Origin: Plicaturopsis crispa FD-325 SS-3
Taxonomy: Eukaryota > Basidiomycota > Agaricomycetes > Amylocorticiales > Amylocorticiaceae
Reading direction: 5' to 3'
DNA: 64,000 nt
NCBI GenBank assembly: GCA_000827205.1
Contig: KN832567.1
Location: 763,324 to 827,323, forward strand
Part shown: one piece after another, positions 55,885 through 64,000 of the stretch
Layout: each line of letters begins with the position of its first letter
Position numbering within the stretch: the stretch's first letter is position 1
The notes under the pieces: model-generated
What the model was told of the DNA's origin: nothing
Seen by the model: the letters and a program-made list of their open reading frames with translations, nothing else
Database searches by the model: none
Position numbers and translations under genes: made by a program

Positions 55885-56901
55885 ATGCAGTCGGTCGCAA
55901 GATCCTCCTTGAAGTCGCTCAGGTCAGCGAAGGCGCGCGGGTTTGCGTCGTCTGCTGCCAAATGGCAGGCAGTCGCCGCTGAGAAACCGGTACTCGCAAA
56001 GGAGTTCAAGATATACCGCTGGGTGCGTGCGTTGTGTAAACGTGATGGATGGTTTTGGTCTGACTGCGCGAACAGAACCCCGATGAGCCTGAGAAGAAAC
56101 CGACATTGCAGTCCTACACTATTGATCTCAACCAGACCGGTCCTATGGTACGTCACAGTACCTCCTTTGCAGTAGCTGCCTGCTGACCCCTCTTCAGGTT
56201 CTTGACGCCCTCATCAAGATCAAAAGCGACCTCGATCCGACACTCACCTTCCGTCGGTCCTGCAGAGAGGGCATCTGCGGCTCCTGCGCCATGAACATCA
56301 ACGGACAAAACACGCTCGCCTGCCTCTGCCGTATTGACCGCACCGAGAACAAAGACACCAAGATATATCCCCTGCCACACAGTGCGTCCCCCATCATCCC
56401 GCCTGCCGACTCGTACTGACTCTCAATTACAGTGTACGTCGTTAAGGACCTCGTGCCCGACCTGACGCTTTTCTACAAGCAATACAAGTCGATCGAACCC
56501 TACCTGAAGAACGACAACCCGCCCGCGCAGGGTGAGTTCCTGCAGTCGCAGGAGGACCGCCTGAAGCTCGACGGGCTGTACGAGTGCATTCTCTGCGCGT
56601 GCTGCTCGACGAGTTGCCCGAGCTATTGGTGGAACCAGGATGAGTACCTCGGCCCCGCGACGCTCATGCAGGCGTACCGCTGGATTGCCGACTCGCGGGA
56701 CTCGTACGGTGCCGAGCGCAAGGAGCGACTGCAGAACGAGATGAGCTTGTACCGGTGCCACACGATCTTCAATTGTAAGCCCTCTATCATAGGCCTACAG
56801 AGTAAGTGCTAACTTCGTAGACAGGCTCGCGCACATGCCCCAAGGGCCTCAACCCCGCTGCTGCTATCGCGAAGATCAAGCTGGAGCTGGCTACCGAGTA
56901 G
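55885..56901 (+). CDS. SDH2: Succinate dehydrogenase iron-sulfur subunit, mitochondrial
   Basis: Electron-transfer subunit of complex II in the inner mitochondrial membrane. Five exons: 55885-56022, 56076-56147, 56198-56381, 56433-56774, 56825-56901, in frame to 270 residues. The N-terminus ([20 protein letters not shown]) is a mitochondrial presequence. Then [19 protein letters not shown], the 2Fe-2S ligands in [14 protein letters not shown] and TLACLCRI, and the second domain with [16 protein letters not shown] and [16 protein letters not shown] for the 4Fe-4S and 3Fe-4S clusters. The His of CHTIFN, which is replaced in many carboxin-resistant fungal mutants, is the normal residue. Ends LELATE. 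Length and all cluster cysteines agree with the family. Confidence 0.96.
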
Positions 56902-57138
56902 TTGAATTGGTTGTACCTGGTGCTCCCTCTGTATATCCTTTTCGGTGTAATGCATGGTTGTCCAACGCAATATTTATCAAAGCCACGGGGCGCGTGAGCA
57001 GGTCCATTGCCTCAAACACCGTCAACAACATATATCGCTGGCTACACCCAGTTGCGAGCAGCATAGCGGAATTAGTGTACGGTTCGCCGATATCTCTTCG
57101 GGCCGCTGTTTCCCAGAGCGTCTCAGAGCATACCCGAT

Positions 57139-58611
57139 CTAAAGCCTGGCCCGCACGACCTTCGTCTGCAGCTGCCCCACAATCTCCTCCGCCTCCCTTT
57201 CTATCCTCTCCACCAGCTCGGCACACGTCGGCACATCCCTGATCAGCCCCACGCACGCACCCGCACTCCATATCCCATAGTCCACGTCGCCGGTCTCAAA
57301 TACCACCCTTCCCCGCGCCCCCGCGACCAGGTCCCGCACGTCCGCGAACGTCGCGCCGCCGGGGCGCTGCTCGAGCCGCACGACCTCCCGAGCGACCGCG
57401 TTTCGGAACACGCGCGCTGTGTTATTGAGGGTGCGCAGCATGTGCACGGTGTCGCGCTCGGTGGCGGCGACGATCGTGTCCTTGATGTTCTGGTGCACGG
57501 GCCTGGGCGCATGGTGTGAGCGGGCTTCGGCGGGACGGGAAGGGTAGGTGCTTACGCTTCGACTGTGCACATGAACCGGGTGCCCATGTTGATGCCCTAG
57601 TATCCGTCAGCGAAGAGTTGACGGGGAGCGCGGTGTGGGATTTACCGCTGCGCCCAGAGAAAGTGCCGCCGCGAGTCCGCGGCCGTCGACAAACCCACCC
57701 GATGCGATATACGGGATGGACAGCTCTTGTGCTGCGCGTGCCAGCTACACGGACGACCATCAGCACAATACAGTCAACGTGAATAAATGGCTCCGCACAA
57801 GAATTACACCGCCGATGTCATCTTCACCAGGATATCCGGCGCCTGCACATTAAGGTTAAGGAAAAAATGACATGACATACAACCAACTAGCACGCACACT
57901 CAAAACCATCAATACTGATTACATCGACGCCCAACCGCTCCGCAGACTGACAAAAAATGCTTGTTTGAACTGGTCACTATTCTGACGAGCATGAAAATAG
58001 TCTACCTTCGCATGCCGCACGGTTGTGCATTTGTGCAACACAATGCATCCCTGGGACTTGAAGTATTTGATGAGAGGTCCAGCTACACGCGCGCAGTCAG
58101 ACCCCCTCTTCCGCGTCCACTTGGTGGGACTCACGATTATTCCCCGCAGTCTCGAATATGCGCACGCCCTCCTCGACCGCCGCGCGCGCATAGGCGTCGG
58201 CGTCCGGAGGCGTGATGCTCGGCAGGAGTGTTATATTGACCCCAAAAGGCTTCGACGTCTTCGCGCGCGTTGCTCGGATGGCGTCGCGCAGGGCGTCGGT
58301 GGAGGGTTGCGTGAATGCGGTTATGATGCCTATAGTAACGCGTGAGCATTGGTGTTGCTCGCATGGGCCATGATAATACTCACCAAGGCCGCCCGCGTTC
58401 GACACGGCTGCTACGAGCTCAGGCCTCCCGACCCTAATTTTCAAGCATTATTGATGGCCCCTTCCGGGCTGAGGCGGGGACACCCACCATTGCATCCCGC
58501 CTTGCACGACCGGCCTGCGCGGTCTCTGTAAGTGTCGGCTACATTGAGACGAGGATCGGGATGGACGTACACGCGAATCCCTAGCAATTCGGTGAGCGAA
58601 GTCACAAGCAT
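57139..58611 (-). CDS. Nitronate monooxygenase (2-nitropropane dioxygenase family)
   Basis: FMN-dependent enzyme that oxidises nitronates such as propionate 3-nitronate. Multi-exon. Start MLVTSLTELLGIR at 58611; then a small exon with RRPVVQGGMQWVGR and PELVAAVSNAGGLG (FMN site), GIITAFTQPSTDALRDAIRA, KPFGVNITLLPS, VEEGVRIFETAGN, GCIVLHKCTTVRHAK, ERLGVDVISIDGFECAG, ELSIPYIASGGFVDGRG, AALSLGAAGINMGTRFMCT, APVHQNIKDTI and the C-terminal lid with LVERIEREAEEIVGQL. Motif order matches class I/II nitronate monooxygenases. It may detoxify nitro compounds from plants; substrate not shown. Confidence 0.92.
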
Positions 58612-59619
58612 GTCCCTTGGCGTCGTGGGCGTTCGCGATATGTGCGTGAGCAGAGGAGGGGTGTTGACGGGATCCGACACCGAAGAGGCATATGTACTTG
58701 CGCCTGTCAATGACCGCCAACCTTCATTGACGGTTTTGGAGTGTATTCGGCACCCGCAGGCTGGAACAGGCTGATGGGGAAATAGAACATTCGGTCAGAT
58801 TGAATCTGGCTATTGAGGAATAGCTGGAAATAAACATACAGAATGAGGGCAGCCGAGTTCCCTGTCAAGAGATACCCATGTGCACGATGATACAATAATG
58901 AAAGGCTTCGAATCGAGTTCTATCCGAAGATAAGCCGGTGTCGATACCCAGTCCTCCAGGCAAGGCACACTTGCATGAACGTTGAACCGACGCTCGGGAG
59001 TCGGCGCGCAAAATCGGGTAGAAAATGGCAAGCCGTTCAAACATAATCGTGACACAGTGCCATGTGTGGGACTGATCGAAAACACTGATGAATAGTACGT
59101 GCCAAGAAGTACAGGAAGTGTTAACCGTCACAGCGGGTGAGGTGATTTGGTTAGATCCTGATACCATATAAACACACCTAGGATCCAGTTACCCAAGCTC
59201 TACATTGGTGTTCATTCGAATCGTCAGAAGGATACCTCAGAAAACAACATGGCGTTGCAAGAACAAGGGCAATGGACCGGCGTTCAAAAGAATTTGGGTG
59301 CTGTTGCCAAGCAGCGCCAAACAACGCTTTTCCCGCGCAAAGAAACTTTCTTTGGACCAATTTGGACATAAACACTGAATCCACCGGTCTTTCTGATCCT
59401 ACTCAAATTTCTCAAGGATATGACACATATGTAAGCCGGCTGGTAAAAGCGTAGTAAGGAAACGTCGTATGCAGTGACGAGCAACTGTCAGTGTGACTTC
59501 GAGAGTCGTGCAGCCTTCACCAATCCGAAAACTTGGAACGATTTCCATTTACATTGTCAAATCACAAGATTCTACCCTTTGCGATCGGGGTCGTGGATTC
59601 AGTCTCCAGTTATAGGTCC
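58612..59619. other. 1-kb intergenic region
   Basis: Between the nitronate monooxygenase promoter side and the 3' end of the first reductase. Short frames only; no repeat or RNA gene supported. Confidence 0.4.
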
Positions 59620-61121
59620 CTACAATGCTGCGTACTTCTTCTCTTCCTCGAGCAGCGCATCGACCGTATCGTCAAGGGTCTTCTTCCAACCGACATACTC
59701 CTCAATCCCCAGTACCCTAGCAGCCCTACCCGTATCAATAGTCCCGAGCGTGCCCTCAGGCTTCTCCGCCGCCGCCTTCACCACAGGCAGGCGCGCAGCC
59801 AATTCAGGCCTTGTCTCGCGCAGATACTCAACGGCCTCCACCCACGTGAACGCGCCGCCACTCACGAGGAACCTATTCGCCCGTACCTCCTCTCCCGGAG
59901 AAATTTTTGGCGCCTTGAGGGCAGCGACATGCGCGCGCGCAACGTCGCGCACGTCGCAGAAGAACGGCGGGAACTGCGGCGGGAGGGCGCGGTCTGCGGG
60001 GCCGGTGATGAGCGCGCCGATGAACCCGTTCGTGCCCGCGGCGGACCCGGAGCCGCGCGCGGGGAAGTGTGGGGCGTAGGGGCCGTAGATGAACGGCGGG
60101 TGGACTGCGTGTTTTTATAGTGGTCAGTGGTCATATAGTGGTTAGATACGGTGTGTGTGTGTGAGGATAAGATGGGGGGAAAGGGGGGGACGTACTGGTG
60201 GCGAGGTCGATCTCGGGGTGTGCGTCGGCGAAGTTCCACGCTTCGCGTTCGGCGAAGATCTTGCTGGCGAGGTAGGTCCAGAGGGGGCTCCGGCCTGGGC
60301 GGGTCGCCTCTTCGCGGGTGGCTTCTCCCCAGCCTGCATGGGGCCGTGGTTAGAGTATACTCTAAGATGCTGAGACGAAGAGGAGACGGCGCACTGTTTT
60401 CGTTCCATGTTTTCCCAGTGTATACGTCCTTGAAGGAGGCTATGCGAAGCGTGTGCATTTAGCGACGTTAGTTAACGGTCAGAACAGAGAAACAAATGAT
60501 ACGTACGGTCAGCCGTGGTCCCCCAGCTGCTCGTGAGGACGATCTTCGTCACACCATTGCTCTGAGCCTGACGCAGCACATTCAAGGTTCCCTCTATCGA
60601 GCCCTGTTCGATGGATTAGACAGGCGCGCAGAACGCTTTACGGCCCAAATCGAGCGTACTTTGAGGACTTCCTCTGGGGAGCCTGCGCCAGCAAGCGGCG
60701 ACGCGACGTGGATTATAGCACCAACACCTGATTGAAAGTCAGTCGAGTCAACAGTATGGAACTTCGCTGCTGGATAATTACCTTTGAGTGCATCTGTGAA
60801 GTCCCCCGTAGCGACGTCGTCGACGACGGCAAGCTCGAGGTTCGGATAGTGCGCGCCAGCTGTACTGCGCAGCGTCTCGAGCTTCGCGCTCCGGACCGTC
60901 CTGGAAAGAGGTATGCGTAAATATTTGAAAATTCACGGTAGGGTAAGATGCTACTTACCCGCGCACGGAATAGCCAGCTTCGAGGAGTTGGTACGCGACA
61001 TGAGATCCAACGAACCCAGAGACACCAGTGACCTGTATCGTTCCTCGTCAGAACTGGGGATAATGATGTGTTCATTGGAAAATGGGCGACGTACTAGGAC
61101 AAGCGGTTTGACTGCAGCCAT
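59620..61121 (-). CDS. NADPH-dependent DFR/GRE2-like reductase, copy 1
   Basis: Extended short-chain dehydrogenase that reduces aldehydes or ketones, cytosolic. Start MAAVKPLVL at 61121. Exons then give VTGVSGFVGSHVAYQLLEAG (Rossmann NADPH loop), VRSAKLETLRSTAGA, LELAVVDDVATGDFTDALKG, AIIHVASPLA, then WGEATREEATRPGRSPLWTY with the catalytic YLASK (YxxxK), FAEREAWNFADAHPEIDL, YGPYAPHFPARGSG, AAGTNGFIGALITGPADRAL, DVRDVARAHVAALKAP, RFLVSGGAFTWVEAVEYL and YVGWKKTLDDTVDALLEEEK. Close tandem paralogue of the gene at 62286-63736. The family includes dihydroflavonol reductases, cinnamoyl-CoA reductases and yeast Gre2; the substrate is not deducible. Confidence 0.91.
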
Positions 61122-62285
61122 TGCGATATATTATTTTCTTGAGTGAGTCTTGTGCGTCTTTCAGGTGGTAGATAATTGAAAAACTATGATACCTGCTAAG
61201 CCATCCAGTGCCAGTATTTATACGAGCGTCCGCGGACGTACGTAGTCCTTTCTCAATCCTAGATACGTCAGTTCCATCCACGGGTCCTTCGGTGAGCGGC
61301 GCGTTCCAAGTGCGTTCCACGGTTTCGTCTTACACAGTCGATCCCCAGTTGGAAGATTGAAGCCACGGTAGCGCAGGTTCTGCGTCAGCCATCTGTCATC
61401 CTGGGGGTCGGGACCGGTCAGTAGCCGATGTTATCACAGCTAAGTAGCAAGTATATGGCGTGGTTGAAACTCACGAGTTGAACGGCTGACCACTGCAAGA
61501 TGGTCCTACTGCTGGAATAACGCGTTATCGCATGCTATGCGCGAGCCATGGTATTGGCCCAGTCGCTGACCCAACCTCCCGCGCTTCACGGTTATTACAG
61601 TGACGACGCGTCGCCTGTGCCCATTCTTGTAATAAAATGAATCATAGACGGTTGAAGGTCGCAATTGGGCACTCGGTAGTGCTAGCAACGCGTCAGAGTC
61701 ATAGCCGAGGTGCTGTGGTTCGCCCTAAGACTTGAAGCTTTACCGCTTTCAGAAAAGCCGTGGAAAGTGCTCCTTCTGCACGCAGCATAAGGAGGGGCCA
61801 TTATGATAGAGAGCGTTGATGCGGATGTATAAAGAGCTGCAGTTCTAGTGGTAGACGCTGCTGGAGTTCCTGACGCGTACGGTCAATCCAGGGAGACAGA
61901 GGTGCACAGTATGGCAACTAGACGATTCAGAGGTGGCACGAGCGCATGAAACCGGGGCACGTGGCAATATAAGGTCGTTTTTAGCGCGTCAACTCCTCAT
62001 CCGAATCGACCATATCATTAATGCCCCACTAAAATACAGCGGCTGCCCGCTCGTCGAAAGCCAAGTAAGCGATTTCTCTGAAACTCGCTATCCAGACGTC
62101 TCTGGACCGATACCAGAAACCTCGCCAGGACAACTTAAATCTGAGCTGCCTGTGCGGATTTGTGTTCAGGCCACGCCCAGACTGGATGGATACACATGTA
62201 TATTTTCAAATCCAGTTGTATACTTGGATTTTGAACGTTCCTAAGCATTGACCAGCTCTATGCTTTCCGGATGGATGCGTAGACA
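61122..62285. other. 1.16-kb intergenic region between the two reductases
   Basis: Holds the promoter of copy 1 (TATA at 61214-61223) and the 3' flank of copy 2. No ORF of note. Confidence 0.4.
61214..61223 (-). promoter_or_regulatory. Probable TATA box of reductase copy 1
   Basis: Minus strand GTATAAATAC, about 95 bases upstream of the start at 61121. Confidence 0.5.
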
Positions 62286-63736
62286 TTACGGCGCCGCGCG
62301 TTTCCTCTCCTCCTCGAGCAGCGAATCCACCGTGTCATCCACCGTCTTTTTCCAGCCGTAGTACTCGTCTATCTTCAGCACCTCCTTCGCCCGGCTCGTA
62401 TCGATAATTCCAACCGTGCTCTTCCCCCGGGCCGCAGCCTCGCGGTTCGCCGTCGTCACCTCCGGAAGCCGCACAGCAAGCTCGGGTCTCGTCTGGCGCA
62501 GATAGTCCACAGCGTCTACCCACGTGAAGACGCCCCCGCTGACGAGGAACCTGTGCTCCAGCACACTCTCATCACGCGGGGCTGTCAGGGCGGCGACGTG
62601 CGCACGGGCGACGTCGCGGACGTCGCAGAAGAGCGGGGCGGGCTGCGAAGGGAGCGCGCGGCCCTCGGGGCCTTTGATCAGCGCGCCGATGAGCGCGTTC
62701 GTGCCGGCCGCGGAGGGAGGGAAGTGTGGGGCCCAGGGGCCGTATATGTACGGCGGTAGGACTGCGATGTGAGGTTTCACGGTTAGGGAATTGTCTGTGC
62801 TTGGGTGGAAAGATGGAGGGGTACTGACTGGTGGAGAGGCGTATCTCGGGGTGGGCGGCGGCGAATGCCCATGCTTCGCGCTCGGCGAAGATCTTGCTGA
62901 CGAGGTAAGTCCCCATGGGACTCTGCCCCGAACGGGTGGCGTCCTCGCGCGTAGCTTCACCCCAGCCTGCGCAAACGATGATGAATCACAGCTTTCGGCG
63001 AGGAAAAGGAAGGAAAGAGCACACTTTTATCGGTCCAGGTTACCCCGGTGTAGAGGTCTTTGAACGAGGCTGCAGGCAGTTCAATCAAAATGACATCGCC
63101 GCGTTAAACATAGGTACTGACGATGGAAAGTGGTGCCCCAGCTACTCGTAAGGACAATATTGGTGACGCCATTGCGCTGTGCTTGACGCAGGACATTCAG
63201 TGTGCCCTCGATTGCACCCTATGGGACCAATTAGACAACCAGTCCATGTAAAAAATATAGACGAACGTAAGTACGTTGAGGGTGTCCTCTGCGGAGCTCG
63301 AGCCCACGAGCGGAGACGCAACGTGGATCAGTGCCCCGACATCTGATAGGGGCCGTAAACGATTGAAGGTCAAAAAGATGAGCAAGTCGGTAGCTTACCT
63401 TTGAATGCATCTGTAAAGTCGCCTGTCGCGATATCGTCGACGACCGCGAGCTCGACGGCTGGATACTTATCAGCCGTACTGCGCAGCGTGTCGAGCTTTG
63501 CACTTCTGACCGTCCTGCACGGGGAACGGCGCGTGTGAGCGATGGAAAAATTTGTGAAGGGGTAACATCTGAGTCGCTCACCCGCGGACGCGGTAGCCAG
63601 CCTCGAGGAGTGCGTATGTGACATGGGAACCAACGAAGCCGGAGATACCAGTAACCTGTCTCTCTGCTCAGTAATTCACGACTTGAAAAAAGACGAACAG
63701 ACAACGAACGAGCACGAGTGGTTTCTCTGTTGCCAT
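62286..63736 (-). CDS. NADPH-dependent DFR/GRE2-like reductase, copy 2
   Basis: Tandem paralogue of the gene at 59620-61121, on the same strand. Start MATEKPLVL at 63736, then VTGISGFVGSHVTYALLEAG, TVRSAKLDTLRSTADK, AVELAVVDDIATGDFTDAFK, WGEATREDATRSGQSPMGTY with YLVSK as catalytic YxxxK, FAEREAWAFAAAHPEIRLS, YGPWAPHFPPSAAGTNAL, DVRDVARAHVAALTAPRDES, RFLVSGGVFTWVDAVDYL and YYGWKKTVDDTVDSLLEEER. Catalytic and cofactor motifs are intact in both copies, so both are probably active. Intron positions look shared between copies, as expected for a duplicated gene. Confidence 0.91.
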
Positions 63737-63821
63737 CGCGAGTTCGTTCAAAGAGGGTGGGTGGAGATGTGGAGGCTTGTTTCAATGTTATTGACACTTT
63801 TGCCGTTAGCACTATGTAGTA

Positions 63822-63830
63822 CTTATACAA
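63822..63830 (-). promoter_or_regulatory. Probable TATA box of reductase copy 2
   Basis: Minus strand TTGTATAAG, about 90 bases upstream of the start at 63736; the same distance as the TATA of copy 1. Confidence 0.5.
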
Positions 63831-64000
63831 GTGTCCAGAGCACCTCCTGCAGACTCTTGGCTGCCCGGTGGACGACGCGTTCATGATGCCGCGTCTTACG
63901 AAGACAATGTCCCGTGGTTGGTTGAGTGAAACTACGGGAGAACGAATTATGCGGCACTGCCTGCCGTACTGTGTCAGCCCGAGCAAGTCGTTTCGAAACC

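Noticed and set aside
54699-55982. Long reading frames across the second N run, some leading into SDHB
   Set aside because: Same artefact. The SDHB start at 55885 is supported by its presequence and exon structure.
60151-60162. GT microsatellite
   Set aside because: Only about five repeat units in an intron; not worth a feature.

Overview
The window is nuclear DNA of a filamentous basidiomycete, most likely an Agaricomycete. Genes are dense, on both strands, and cut by many introns of about 45-65 nt with GT..AG ends. The genes (Zn2Cys6 factor, NRPS-like reductase, GH76, GPI-anchored aspartic protease, lineage-expanded deaminase-like proteins) are fungal. No prokaryotic operon, CRISPR array, rRNA or convincing tRNA is present. 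Two assembly gaps lie at 35433-35997 and 54789-55548, each inside a transposon. Exon coordinates below were worked out by hand from splice sites and reading frame; no search was run.

Layout. 0.4-6.1 kb: P4-ATPase lipid flippase (+). 6.5-7.6 kb: unknown basic protein (-). 9.2-12.2 kb: Zn2Cys6 transcription factor (+). 12.5-14.7 kb: protein built from about six tandem ubiquitin-like folds (-). 15.3-17.6 kb: TMEM184/OST-alpha-type membrane protein (-). 18.0-20.2 kb: MFS exporter (-). 20.9-22.4 kb: aldo-keto reductase (-). 24.0-24.8 kb: Ahp1-type peroxiredoxin (-). 24.9-26.1 kb: non-autonomous DNA transposon. 26.7-28.6 kb: GH76 mannanase (-). 29.3-31.5 kb: nucleoporin NDC1 (+). 32.1-33.0 kb: TLC-domain protein (+). 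33.4-40.8 kb: a tandem duplication holding two deaminase-fold genes (+), a decayed protease tail, a transposon and the intact aspartic protease (-). 41.2-42.6 kb: mitochondrial dicarboxylate carrier (-). 43.0-44.3 kb: PEX19 (-). 44.7-48.7 kb: NRPS-like A-T-R reductase (-). 50.6-52.3 kb: peroxisomal alpha/beta hydrolase (+). 52.4-53.4 kb: methyltransferase (-). 54.5-55.8 kb: transposon abutting SDHB (+, 55.9-56.9 kb). 57.1-58.6 kb: nitronate monooxygenase (-). 59.6-63.7 kb: two tandem DFR/GRE2-like reductases (-).

Most genes are unlinked housekeeping or accessory functions. The notable parts are: (i) two full-length proteins with an HPE...PCxxC zinc-deaminase signature, plus a short remnant 10 kb away, with near-identical catalytic-core DNA that suggests gene conversion; (ii) three DNA transposons with perfect 8-bp target duplications, one proven by an uninterrupted copy of its own insertion site; (iii) the multi-ubiquitin-like protein; (iv) a GC-AG intron that splits the phosphopantetheine serine codon of the NRPS-like enzyme.
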